A stretch of DNA of 64,000 nt from Heterohyrax brucei (taxonomy: Eukaryota > Chordata > Mammalia > Hyracoidea > Procaviidae). The notes beneath the pieces are model-generated. The model saw nothing but the letters and a program-made list of their open reading frames with translations. It had not been told where the DNA came from and did no database searches. Positions within the stretch are counted from its first letter, which is position 1. Each line of letters begins with the position of its first letter. The DNA is taken from contig CM053164.1 in assembly GCA_028571685.1 (NCBI GenBank), positions 42,520,501-42,584,500 on the forward strand, given 5' to 3'. The position numbers were made by a program, and so were the translations under genes. Below are positions 12,719-24,205 of this stretch, piece after piece.

Positions 12719-13123
12719 ATTTCATTTACACTCTGTGCCTATCATACTATTTTTCTTATGTATTTTAATACTTCATATATTTTAAACTTCACAGTACATC
12801 ATTATTATTGCTTAATATTGTAAATATTAACTTATGTTTACCCATATTTTTACCTTTTATTGTTTAGTTTTTCTGTCTCTATTCTTTTGCTTGTGATCAG
12901 CTTTACTCTCCGTGCAGTGTTCCCTTTAGCATTTTCTTTAGCACACTCTGTTAACATGAAGTAGTTTCAGTTTTTGCTTGACTAGAAAAAAAAATTCTCT
13001 TTCAATTTTGAAGGCTATTTTCAGTGGTACAGAAGTCTAAGAAAAGAGTTTTCTTTTGTTGTTGTTGTTTTAAAACATATTAAAGACGTCATTGTGTTGT
13101 TTTTTGATTTCCATCATTGGTGA

Positions 13124-13290
13124 TGGAAACCCTGGTGGTGTAGTCATTAAGAGCTCTATCTGCTGATCAAAAGCTTCTCAATTTGAATCTACCAGGTATC
13201 CAATGGAAACTCTGTGGGCAGTTCCACTCTGTCCTGTAGGGTCGCTGTAAGTTGAAATCAACTTGACTGCAGTGGGTTTGGTTTTGTTCT
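13124..13290 (+). mobile_element. AfroSINE (tRNA-derived SINE)
   Basis: Body with gaaaccctggtggtgtagtc (A-box region), aatttgaatctacc (B-box region), tccactctgtcctgtagggt and the tail gcagtgggtttggttttg. Flanked by the short duplication tggtgatg on both sides. Confidence 0.9.
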
Positions 13291-13889
13291 GGTATTACTG
13301 GTGATGAGTTACCATCTGTTTGTTTTATTGACGTTCCTTTGAATACAGTGTCTTTTATCTCTGGCTATTATAAAGGTTATTTGTCTTTCGTTCTCAGTAC
13401 TCTAAAATGTACTTAGGTTTATCTTGTCTTTGCCTTTTTACTGCTTTATAGTACTTCTTGAATCTTAGGTTTGAACCTAAGGTTTTCTCAGGTTGGGTAA
13501 GTTCCCAGCTACTAACTTTTCAACCATTGTTACCGCTCTGCTGTCTTTTCCTTTCCTTTTGAGATTTCTCTTGCGCTGTCTCATAGATTTCTTGGTTCTT
13601 ATATATTATTGTTTTCTTTTTTGTCTCCATGCTTCAGAATGAAAATTTTCTTCAGATCTCTTTTTCAATTATCCATCCCCTCTTCAGTTGTGTCTACTCC
13701 GTTGTTAAATCTGTTTTTGAGTTCTTTAATTTTTCTCTTCTAGAATGTCCACTGAACTTCCAGTTTGGGCTAAAACTTCCAGTTTTTGGCTAAAATGCTC
13801 AGTTTTGTCATCTAATGTCTTGAGCACATAAATTATATATATTTTAAAGTCCATGTCTAATAACTTCAATACATAGATTGTGAGTCTGT

Positions 13890-14030
13890 TCTAACCAAAA
13901 GATTTAGTGGTTTGAACCCAGCAGCTGCTTCTCTGAAACAGTATGAGATAGTTCTGCTCTGTCCTATAGGCCACCATGAGTCAAATTGACTTGACTGCAA
14001 TGGGTTGGGTTTTTTTGGAGGTTTATTTTT
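13890..14030 (+). mobile_element. AfroSINE, 5'-truncated
   Basis: Retains ctaaccaaaagatttagtgg, gttctgctctgtcctatagg and the tail gcaatgggttgggttttttt. The tRNA-like A box is missing. Confidence 0.8.
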
Positions 14031-14169
14031 GTTTCTTGGTTTTTAACTCATTCAGTCTCACCTTCTATCATTTATGGCATTTTTTAAATTAAATGCTAGA
14101 TATATAACATGCAGACTTGAAGAGATAGTTCAAAGATCTGAATGAAGTTACTTTCCCCCAAGAGAAAAA

Positions 14170-14545
14170 ACATTATCTCCATTACTGGTCTGAGAGATGC
14201 TGGAGGAACCTGAGATTCTGGCCACTGTATATTCTTCCACCTCAGAGCTGAAGCCACTCCTAAGGTTCACCTTTCAACCAAAGATTAGACAGGCTTATAA
14301 AAAAAACAATAGCACATGTGAGAAATGTATTTCTTAAATCAGTCAAGTCTGTGAGACCAAACGTGTCTACACTTTTGAAGACAAGAAGGGAAACTCAAAT
14401 TGGACAAATGGAAACAGGGAAACTGGAGTGGAAAAAAATACTGACATGTTGTGAGGACTGCGATCAGTGCTACAAATCAATTTGTGTGTAAATCTTTGAG
14501 TAAGAAATAATTTGCTCTATAAACTGTCATATAAAGCACACACAC
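14170..14545 (+). mobile_element. L1 3' UTR fragment
   Basis: Matches the 3' UTR type seen again near 62.0-62.2 kb: a gggaaactggagtgga block, then a run like gtgtgtaaatctttgagtaa and cataaagcac. No coding content. Confidence 0.5.
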
Positions 14546-14639
14546 AAGTCACCCAAAAGTTATGTCCAGAAAGGAAAGTCACTTTTGCTTGTGAGATGGT
14601 ATCATCTCAATGCAATCAGGGGTTGAACTCATTAGAGCT

Positions 14640-15020
14640 GAGCTTAATTTTCTGTGTGTGCATTTACTCATTTCCTTTTAAAAATTTTATTAACTTTGCT
14701 GTTGCTGAAGAATATACCTAGCAAATCACATAGCAATCCAATAGTTTCTATATGTATAATTTAGTGACATTGATCATATTCTTGGAGTTGTGTAACCATC
14801 CTTATCTTCCTCTTCTGAGTTGTTTCTCCTCCATTAACACAAACTCACTGTCCTCTAAAGTTGCTAATATTTTGAATTGTTGTTGTCAGTTAGATCCCAT
14901 ATAAACTGCTGTTGAAAGAGAGAACGCTCAAAGCAGACCTTTTCACAGTTAAACTATTCTTTAGTTTTAAGAAGAGAATATTATTTTTGGTTCAAAGTTT
15001 AAAAACTATTTCCTTTGAAA
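14640..15020 (-). mobile_element. Old L1 3' end fragment
   Basis: Reads in the minus direction as an old L1 3' UTR, with gttgtgtaaccatccttatc and tttctcctccattaacacaa on the + strand. Boundaries are approximate. Confidence 0.4.
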
Positions 15021-15026
15021 AACAAT

Positions 15027-17599
15027 TGAAAAGATTAACAAAATTGACAAACCACTGGCTAAACTTACTAAAGAAAAACAGAAAAGGAAACAAATAACCC
15101 AAATTAGAAATGAGAGGGGAGTGGTCACAACAGATCCAACAGAAATTAAAAATATCATAACAGAATACTATGAAAGACTGTACTGTAACAAATTTGAAAA
15201 CCTAGAGGAAATGGACAAATTCCTTGATTCATATTACCTACCTAAATTATCACATGAAGCAGAACAACTTAATAAACCCATCACAAATGAAAAGATTGAA
15301 AAAGTCATCAAAAAACTGCCAACCAAAAAAGCCCAGGCCCAGATGGCTTCACTGCAGAATTCTACCAAGCTATTAGAGAAGAATTATCTCCAACACTACT
15401 TAGACTATTTCACAGTATAGAAAGGGATAAGTACTCCCAAACTCATTCTATGAAGTCAGCATAACCCTGATACCAATACCAGGGAAAGACCCAACAAAAA
15501 AAGGAGAACTACAGACCAATATCACTCATGAACCTAGATGCAAAAATCTTCAACAAAATTCTTGCCAATAGAATACAGCAACATATCAAAAAAATAATCC
15601 ATCATGACCAAGTGGGATTCATACCAGGGATGCAAGACTGGTTCAACATCAGAAAAACAATTAATGTGATTAACTACATAAATAGCACGACAGACAAGAA
15701 TCACCTGATTTTGTCCATTGATGCAGAAAAGGCATTTGATAAAGTAAACATCCATTAATGCTAAAAACTCTTAGCAAAATAGGCATAGATGGAAAATTCC
15801 TCAACGCAACAAGGGCCATTTACACAAAACCAACTGCCTACGTCACCCTGAATGGAAAGAGATTTAAGGAGTTTCCCTTGAGAACAGGAACTAGACAAAG
15901 ATGCCCACTCTCACCTCTCCTATTCAATATAGTACTAGAAGTTCTAGCCAGAGCTATTAGACAAGATAAAGAAATAAAGAGCATCTGCATTGGCAAAGAC
16001 GAAGTCAAAATCTCCCTGTTTGCTGATGATATGATTGTATATGCAGAGAATCCCAAAGAATCTATAAGTAAACTATTCAAACTGATAGAAGAGTTCAGCA
16101 AAGTCTCAGGATACAAGATAAACATAAGTAAATCAGTAGGATTCCTTTATACCAACAACGAGACTGTTAATGAAGAAATCATCAAATCAATACCATTTAC
16201 TATAGCCCCCAAGAAGATAAGCTACCTAGGAATTAATCTAACCAGAGAAATAACAGACCTTTACAAAGAGAACTACAAGCCCTTACTACAAGAAACTAAG
16301 AGAGACTTAGATAAATGGAGAAACCTACCCTGCTCATGGATAGGAAGACTTAACATTGTGAAAATGTCTATTTTAGCCAAAGCAATCTACTTATATAACG
16401 CAATCCCAATACAAGTTCTAGTGTCATTTTTTTAATGAGATGGAGAAACAAATCACCAATTTTGTTTGGAAAAGGGAAGAAATCCCAGGTAAGTAACGTA
16501 CTACTAAAGAAGAAGAACACACTGGGAGGCCTCTCATTACCCGACTTCAGAACCTATTACACTGTCACAGTGGTCAAAACAGCCATGTACTGGTACAAGA
16601 ACAGACAGATCGATCAACGGAACAGAATAGAGACCCCCAGAGATGACACCATCTGTCTATGAACAGTTGATATTCGACAAAGGCCCTAAGACATTGAACT
16701 GGGGTAAAAACAATCTCTTCAACAAATGGTGCTGGCAAAATCAGATATCCATCTGCAATAAATTGAAACAAGATCCACATCTTACACCTTATACAAAAAC
16801 CAACTCAAATTGGATTAAAGACCTAAATATCAAATCTGAAATGACAAAGCTCATCCAAGAAAAAGTAGGAACAACAATGGAAGTTTTAATATACAATGTA
16901 GACAGACTTCAAAATCTGTCAAACAAACCACAATCATCAGAAGAAAAAATAAATAAATGGGAACTACTAAGAATCAAACACTTTTGCTCATCCACAGACT
17001 TTATCACAAGAGTTAAAAGACGACCTACAGAATGGGAAAAAATATTTGGCAACTCTATATCAGACTGATGCCTGATCTCCATAATCTATAAGGTACTACA
17101 AAATGTCAATAAGAAGAAAAGAAATCATCCAGTTAAGTGATGGGCAAAGGAGATGGACAGACATTTCCCTAAAGAGAAGATCCAGGCAGCCAAAAAACAC
17201 ATGAGGACATATTCATGATCTTTAGTTATTAAAGAAATTCAAGTCAAAACTATAGTGAGATACCATCTCACCCCAACAAGGTTGGCCATGATCCAAAAAA
17301 CAGAAAACAACAAATGCTGGAGAGGCTGTGGAGAAAGTAGAACCCTCCTACACTGTTGGTGGGGTTGCAAAATGGTCCAGCCTCTTTGGAAAGAAATCTG
17401 GTGTTTCCTTAAAAAAACAGATATAGATATACCATTTGACCCAGTAATTCCACTACTTGGAATATATCCTACAGAATCAAGGCCTTTTACACCAATGGAT
17501 ACATGCACAAGACTGTTTATCACAGCACAGTCCTCGACAGCAAAAAGATGGAATCAACCCAGATGCCCAAAAACAGAGGAATGGATAGGTAAACTATAG
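15027..17599 (+). pseudogene. L1 ORF2 remnant with intact RT catalytic motif
   Basis: The best preserved ORF2 stretch in the window. The open segment 15758-16435 (225 residues) includes [20 protein letters not shown] and the catalytic [15 protein letters not shown], so the reverse transcriptase palm is locally intact. Downstream segments 16643-17068 and 17255-17599 give the C-terminal region with NKWCWQNQIS and the cysteine-rich CWRGCGESRTLLHCWWGC. Frameshifts at about 15420, 15755, 16436 and 17080 split the protein, and the endonuclease is missing because of 5' truncation. Confidence 0.85.
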
Positions 17600-18093
17600 T
17601 ATATATACTCAGTGGAGCACTATGCGATGATAAAGAACAATAATGATTCCAGGAAACATCTCATAACCTGGTTTCAACTGGAAGACATTATGTTGAGTGA
17701 AAGTAGTCAGAGACAAAAGGACAAATATTGTATGAGATCCCTATGATAAAACTCAAAAACAGACTTATGCACAGAAGAAAAGACTCTTTGATGGCTGCAA
17801 GGGAGGGGAGGGAGGGAGGAGGAGGGGGAAAGTTTAGGTTAGATGCCAAGTCAAGTGCCGTATAGTTGGTAGAAATTCGGTTGAGTGAAATCAGTGACAG
17901 CACGCATTAGAAACAAGAACAATACTAAGTGGACTTCAACATAGCTTGAATAGTCCTTCCATCTTAACCCAATATTGCAAGGTCAGAGTAGCTGGGGCAG
18001 GGGGCAGGGGACCATGCTATTAGGTGAAATTGAAGCCAGTTGGCTCAACTAGCACATTTCTAAGAGGGCTCTCTGCACCCCACACTGGTGAGC
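15027..18093 (+). mobile_element. L1 LINE truncated at both ends
   Basis: Starts inside ORF2 (INKIDKPLAKLTKEKQ-type region, here TKLTNHWLNLLKKNRKGNK) and ends in the 3' UTR at ccccacactggtgagc without reaching a poly-A tail. At 18,094 it meets SPATA31H1-side sequence. A separate L1 tail at 18,461 repeats its last ~85 bp, so that tail is not its continuation. No target duplication found. Confidence 0.8.
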
Positions 18094-18094
18094 T

Positions 18095-19310
18095 TTTTTA
18101 TCAGTTCTATTTTTGAATCACCAAATCTCTGCAGACAACAAGGTAAAACAAAGAAGGAGAGGAGGAACAAGATTCTGTTTGCAAGAAGAGACCACAGCTT
18201 CCAAGGTGGGCTCCTGTTTGGGTATCTTCTCTGGCTAGGTGGAGCCAGAGGGACATGTAGCTTGAAGATCTGAAGTTTGTAGGGGGAAAAAACAACACTT
18301 CTGGCTGTGAGGGAATCATGCCAAGCCAACGCAGCCAAGTGCCGTCGAGAGAATCATGGGCACTGCTAAATTATTTAATTGAAATAAAAGGGGTTCTTAA
18401 ACCTGAGAAACCCCAAACTCAGCCCTCTATGCCCATTCATCAAAATACTGAGCAAAATACTCAGGGGAAATCGAGGCCAATTGGCACAACTAATGTTTTG
18501 CTAGTGAGGTCTCACCACACCCCACATTGGTGAGTGGCATCTGGGATCTTAAAACCTGCCAAGCCATCTGAGGGTACAGCAAATGGTCTCAACTTAGCAA
18601 GAACGGACGATCACCAAGGTCCATAACGACATGGGGGAAAGAGAATCCAGAAGACAGAAAGACCCACATTAGTGGATGTCTACATCGACTTGTCACTGGA
18701 AGAACCAGATGTTGCCTGGCTACCACCAGTGATAGCCATGATGGAGCTCACAAAGTTGAGTTTCACTAGTAACACAAGTATAAATAGGGGCGCACCCAGA
18801 GATCTCCACTAAAAGACAGCAATTGATGGTCCAGGGGCCTCAGAGTTCTCCTGGGAGCAGGGCCCCTGGCCCTGATGCTGCCCCTGTCCATAAATCATAA
18901 TGAAGGTCAACTTTTCTGACAGCAATGGATTGGACTTGGTGACGCAGAGTGACCATACTGTGTGGGCACTTTATGGTTCTAGGCATCCATAGGGGGTCAT
19001 CCTGTTGACCTCATACTGGAGGAAGGGGAATGTGTGGAGAGGAGAAGATAGGAGACTCTAGGGAAGATAAGACATGTATAGAGCAGAAAGGAAGGGTGTG
19101 CTGTCACCGTGCAGGGAGAGCAGTGGAAGCTGCATGTAGGTCAGCATGCAAATTTATATGGGAATGTACATTTTCATTCAATCATAATAAAAAAAAATAC
19201 TGAGCAAAATACCAACAATAATTCCCCAGACTTTTCATCATTTCAGCTCCTTGTGAATACTGGAGTGGAATCCAAATTAAACAGGAGAGAACCCAAAATT
19301 TCACATACAT
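18095..19310 (+). pseudogene. SPATA31H1: Candidate 5' coding part of SPATA31H1 (decayed), split by an L1 tail
   Basis: Non-repeat sequence just before the 14-residue array. One frame from 18,107 reads FESPNLCRQQGKTKKERRNK with a basic cluster. A second from 18,318 reads MPSQRSQVPSRESWALLNYL and reaches PSMPIHQNTEQNT at 18,460. If the L1 tail at 18,461-19,193 and one duplicated flank are ignored, that frame runs on into NNNSPDFSSFQLLVNTGVES and stops at 19,312. Codon-like composition and the clean join across the insertion suggest former coding sequence. The assignment to SPATA31H1 is by position only; I cannot place it against the human N-terminus. Confidence 0.4.
18461..19193 (+). mobile_element. 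5'-truncated L1 tail with 19-bp target duplication
   Basis: 733 bp of L1 3' UTR ending cattcaatcataataaaaaa. It is flanked by perfect copies of AAAATACTGAGCAAAATAC at 18,442-18,460 and 19,194-19,212. Removing it and one duplicate restores an open frame across the site, so it entered sequence that was coding or recently coding. Confidence 0.92.
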
Positions 19311-19484
19311 AAGCTACCACAACATGGGGATAGCCCACAAATTCTTAGATGTACACTCTTAATTGCATCTGTGGGTAGTCCACCTTCCAAAGCTTAGGAA
19401 TTGACCAAAATCAAGGAGATCACTTTATTGCAGAAGCATCCATAATGCATTCTAGAGCTTAATAAAAACAGGGAGTTGTAGGTC

Positions 19485-20801
19485 TTTCAAAGAAAAGGGC
19501 AGAACCACAGATGACCCAAGTTACTGATGTAGAAGTGACCCCAGAGCTGCCTTTTCAAGTCAAAGATAGCATAAAAAGTTACTCCATTGGAGTCATTTCA
19601 GGTGATGGATTCCAGGGAAGTGATCTCAGAATCACATCCAGAGGTGAGAGACTCTGTGGGTTTGTTCTCAAGGCCATCAAATCAGGTTGGGAAACCAATG
19701 GAAGCCATCGAAACAGTGAGTGTAACTCTGGAACCATTACATCAAGACATTAAATCAGTAGAATTTTAAGGCCTCAGCATCAACTTATAGAATCAAAGGG
19801 GCTGACCACAAGGTCACTGAATCAAGTTACAGGGAATGTGAACGTAACTCCTGTAACATTGCTTCAAGTCATGAATTCTATGGCAATGATTAACAAACCA
19901 CATTCACATATCACAGAATCAGTGGGGACAACCCCATGATTACAATTTTATATTAGACACTCAGTGAAGATGGACCATAAAGTCATAAAATCAGGAGCAA
20001 AGAGCCCAATATCACAATGTGTGGTCATGGAAAGTGTGGATATGAACCCAAGGCCACAACATAAACTCATAGAATCACTGGGCATCATCTCAAGGCCACC
20101 AAATCAAGTCACAGAACCACTGAATATTACTCCAGGGATAACATATCAAATCATAAAATCACTGGAAATGTTCTCAAGGCCAATGTATCAAGTTATACAC
20201 GATGTGAAAATAACTCCAATGGCACTGTGGACAGCCACATGTTATAGATTCTGGGGTTTTGACCCAAACTTCACAGACTTCAACTGCAAATGGGACCCAA
20301 GGCTAAGTTAACAAGTTAGTCTGACATCTTCCTGTAGCTCACCTACTAAAATTGATCCACTTGGAATTTTAGAACCTGTGACCTTACTTCCAAGGGCCCA
20401 CACTAACATCATGGAATCAGTAGGGATCACTCCAAAGCAATCTCATCAAGCCATAGATTCTCCAGTAACATTAAGATCACCCATGGGTGTGATGACAGCC
20501 CACAGTCACAAATTGTAGAATCTCAAGGCTTAACACCACAGCCAATATCTCGAGTCAAGGAAACTCTCTGGAATTAACTCCTGGGTCACAGATTCAAGGT
20601 CTAGACTCTGTAGGGATGATGCTAAACCACATCATCAAGACACAGACTCTATGACATTAATACCAGGACCACCTTATCGAGTCATGAAACTTTCGAGGTC
20701 GACCCTGTGGCATCAAATCCCAGAATTAGCTATTAGAAACGATGAGACTGACTTCTGACACATGGCCACAAATGAAGGAATCTGTAGATCTGACACAGTT
20801 G
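19485..20801 (+). pseudogene. SPATA31H1: SPATA31H1 repeat array, segment 1 (decayed)
   Basis: Start of the degenerate 14-residue array. Readable units include VTDVEVTPELPFQ at 19,520, SVGLFSRPSNQVGKPMEAIE at about 19,650, and from 20,025 a run with SVDMNPRPQHK, LGIISRPPNQ, LNITPGITYQ and LEMFSRPMYQ at 14-residue spacing. Here the unit is more like (I/V)xxSLxxxxRPxxQ than the VKSxEL type found further on. Frames change at about 19,585 and 19,770 and stops are common. The segment ends in SVDLTQL at an insertion whose removal restores the frame. Confidence 0.7.
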
Positions 20802-21228
20802 TGCTGGGGATTTCCCCCAGTGAACAGGGTTGAAGACAGGGCAATGCCAAAGATAAGAAAACAGAGACAAGTATAAGTGGGTTCAGGGGGCTAACAACCC
20901 TCCAGGTCAAGAGCCAAGTTTTCCTATGGTCCCATGTATTTACTGTAAAACAAAGGCAGAAAGGAGAACAATAACGATGAGGTGACATGAGCTCATGCAA
21001 GACAGTTTTCTTTCTACAAGGAAGTTGAAGTACAGGTTAAGATATTCTCAGAGATATCTGGCAGGGCATTCAGGGTTGTTTTCCATCCTCCCTAGAGGCA
21101 CAGCATTCCGTGCCTCATTTATCAAAGCTCACATCAGAAACAGTCTCTGATGCATTTAGTAGAGTAGATTAGGTGTACTTTCATCTATGAATAGCATGCA
21201 CAATAGCAAAGCTCTTAAGTAAATTCCC
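20802..21228. mobile_element. Unclassified 427-bp insertion with 9-bp flanking duplication
   Basis: The direct repeat acacagttg lies at 20,793-20,801 and 21,229-21,237. Removing the insert and one copy gives a continuous reading SVDLT-QLHHQIMGFLE that fits the gene's 14-residue rhythm. There is no poly-A and no coding motif. An 8- or 9-bp duplication would suit a hAT-type DNA transposon or an unusual LTR; terminal inverted repeats are weak at best. Confidence 0.6.
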
Positions 21229-23216
21229 ACACAGTTGCATCATCAAATAATGGGATTTTTAGAACAAACTCAGGGTTGCTGAATTAAGGTACAGAATCTA
21301 TGGGAATGCATCAAAAGCCTCTGCAGCAAGTCACAGAAGTTGCAGTAATGACTACTGCACCACTCCCTGCAAGGTATGAAATATAAGGAGATAGAGTCAA
21401 TGTCACCACTTAAGGCTATGGATTCTAGGAAGTTGTTTCCAGGATTGCAAAATATAAAATATGAGAACCTGACCCTGAAACCAAGGCTGCAAAGTGTGAA
21501 ATATGTAGACAGCCACAGACTCAATCTCACAAACAATAAACTATGGACAGCTGCTCCCAACTGTGGGATCTGTAGAATTAGTACCAGAACTTCAACTGCA
21601 AAATGTGAAATCTGAGGAGTTGGTCCCCATACAAGAGCTGAAAAGTGGGAAATCCTTGCAGTCAATCATAAGACCTCAGATTCATGGTGTGAAATCTATC
21701 CAGTCGACACTAGGACCACAACATCAAAGTGTAAACTCAACAGAGTTGCCTCTAGTGCTACAACTACAAAGTGGGAAAGCTACAGACTTAACCCTCAATT
21801 TACAGTTGCAAGGCATGGAATATGCTCACTTGATCTCAAAGCCAGTTACAGAAACTGCTGAGGAGATGCCTGGCCCACATCTTCAAAGCATTTCAGAGAT
21901 GCTCTCAGGGCCAGACTATCAACACACATAATCTGTGAGGTTTACTTCTGAGGCTTTGCTTCTAGTGGCATTAACACAAAACCCAACAGATCAAGTTGCA
22001 GAATTTGAAGGAATGACTCTAAGACTACATCTTCAAGTTACTGAATTTTCAGAGATCACCCTAAAACTAGAATATGAAGACACAGCAACTGTGGGGTTGC
22101 CATTGCTCCAAGCTGAAAACATCTGGAGGACAACCCCAGTACTACCATATTTAGAGAAAGGATCTCTGGAATTGACTCTAGTGCCAAGTGTGCAAGATAA
22201 AAAATCAGAAACACTGTTGCAAGATTTGAAATGTGTTGATTTAACTTCTGATCCACCTGCATTAGTGATAGGATCTAAAAGCTTAATTACAGAACCAAAG
22301 CCCCATGCTATGGAGTTCACCTCAGGGTCACAGCTCTGGGAAGTGAAATCTAGGCAGTTGGATCCAGAGCTACAGTTGCAAGACGTGAAATATGTGAATT
22401 TAACCCAACAGTTAACTACAAGCACAATAGAATCTGGGTTGACACCAGGTATGATATCAGAGAGCACAGATCAAAGATATGAAATTTGGGGATTTAATTC
22501 TAGATCCACTGTAGCAAAGTGTCAGAACCTCTGGATTGACTCTAGGACCACAACTGCAAGTGCCAGATATTCAAATTAACTCCAGGGCCACTTCTTCAAG
22601 GAGAGAAACATGTAGATTTAATCTCAGGGACCCCACATCATAGTGTGAACTTTGATGAATCTATTCTATGTTCTGGAATGCAAGAAATTAAATGATCAGA
22701 TTTCATTCCAGGGCCAAAGCATCGAAATATCACATCTATCTAGTTGACTCCAGAAGTACAATTCGAGAGTATGAAATCTGTGGACTTAATCCCAAGGTCA
22801 TGCTTAAAAGGTGTCAAATTTTCTGATTTGACCTCAGAGCCAAAGCACCAAGGTTTCAAACGCAGCTGATGCCAGGAACATAGTATCAAGATGTAAATTC
22901 TCTAGGGTTTGTACCACAGCCATATTTGCAGTTAAGCCTAGGGCAACAGGTTGAAGGCATGAAATCTGTTGTATCTATCCCAGGACCATAGTTTCACAGT
23001 GCAAATAGACCTCAGACCAACACTTTCAAGATGTGAAATCTAAAAAACTAAACACAGGGCCATGGAAGCAAGACGTCACATTTTCTGAATTGCCTCCAGG
23101 GCCAAAGCTTCAAGGTGTCAAATCTGGAGCAGATTCTAGGACTAATGATTCATGGTGAGAATTCTGTGTCAGTTACCCCAGAGTTGGAGTTGTAGGATTC
23201 CAAATTAGCAAAGACT
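21229..23216 (+). pseudogene. SPATA31H1: SPATA31H1 repeat array, segment 2 (decayed)
   Basis: Open pieces at 21,376-21,615, 21,563-21,931 and 21,935-22,579 carry the VKS-type unit: VKSIQSTLGPQHQS, VNSTELPLVLQLQS, GKATDLTLNLQLQG, each 14 residues. The last two pieces share one frame and are parted only by TAA at 21,929-21,931, where QHT[stop]SVRFTSEA looks like a former Glu codon. A frameshift lies near 22,560: the continuing frame after it reads FKLTPGPLLQGEKHVDLISG. Beyond 22,660 stops become denser. It ends at the target site of the next L1. Confidence 0.78.
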
Positions 23217-24205
23217 GGGGGGCGGAGTCAAGATGGTGAACTAAGCACACATCTCCCTATATCCCTCTGGAAACCAAGACCTGAATTGATAATCAAATGG
23301 AGTCTTCTGATCACCTAACCAGCCCCAGGACACAGCACAGGGCTGTTAATTTGGACTTCACACCACTGAGCGAAAAACCTCCTCTCTTTCGCTATGGCTA
23401 GCCCTGGCTCTCACGGACTGAAGGTAAATACACCATTTTGACTTTTTTTTTCTCAGTCTTGGCTGGCGGGTGGAGCTGGGTCTTGCCTAGCGGCTAGACT
23501 CGGACATGCCACTGGGGAAATAGGCAGATGAAATTTCCATATTTTGAGAGCCAGGCTTAGGACTCTGTTAATCTAGCCACTTTGGGCCTGTCTTTTTATC
23601 TCTGCCACAGAAGGGTTTGTACGGAATTTCACTGTCAGTGTGTGGGACGCCATGTTGGGTATGGAGATTTTAGTGGGACCTAATTCTTAGCCTGGGAGCC
23701 AGTGCCTGCAAACAGGACAGTGCTTCTCTGACAGAAAAGCAGTGATTTACACAGTGCCAACTACGGTGGGGGCCCTGCAACAGAAGCAGAGGAATCACTA
23801 CCTCTCAGCCCCTTTAGCCCCTCTATCTGCTGCCTGTGTGGTGGGTGCCATCTTGGATATGGTGGCTGCAGTTGGACCTAATTCTTAGCTTGGGAGCCAG
23901 AGCCTGCCCACAAGAGACCACTTTTCTACCAGAAAAGCAGAACTCTACACAGTGTCGCCTAAGGCTGGGCCCTGTCAGCAGAAGCCAACAGGGCAGTAGC
24001 ATTGCTGTATTCTGAATTAGTTTGTATCATCTTGGGTTGGATATAGAGGTGCTTACTTTGCCGGGTGGGAAGAGGGACCTCTACACCTGAAAACCTGACT
24101 GACTTGGGAAGTGGTCAGATACCTTTTGCTTTACATTTTAAGACAGCCTAGAGAAACATCTGCAGTCCATCCTCACAGTATCTCTTCCAGCCTCTACTTA
24201 CTCAC
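23217..24205 (+). promoter_or_regulatory. L1 5' UTR with YY1-like site
   Basis: Internal promoter region of the L1 copy. The core caagatggtg at 23,229-23,238, 13 bases in from the element start, matches the YY1-type site that fixes transcription start in mammalian L1s. The region is moderately GC-rich. Activity is inference. Confidence 0.6.

Larger units (their letters stand above)
11966..14100 (-). mobile_element. Old L1 fragment (5' part), interrupted
   Basis: T-rich on the + strand; reads in the minus direction like the 5' portion of ancient mammalian L1s, with phrases such as cttcagatctctttttcaat and gagttctttaatttttctct. It carries a MaLR LTR and two SINE copies. No ORF survives. Boundaries are approximate. 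Confidence 0.5.

Noticed and set aside
13124-13290. tRNA gene
   Set aside because: A- and B-box-like sequences belong to the tRNA-derived head of an AfroSINE; no cloverleaf with anticodon arm and intact acceptor stem is present. The same applies to the other SINE copies.
16021-16050. Possible active L1 because the FADD catalytic motif is intact
   Set aside because: The copy lacks its 5' half and tail, and ORF2 is frameshifted on both sides of the motif.
22033-22467. 144-codon minus-strand open frame in the repeat array
   Set aside because: It is the antisense shadow of the + strand array, with the same 42-base rhythm. Synteny and unit conservation support the + strand.
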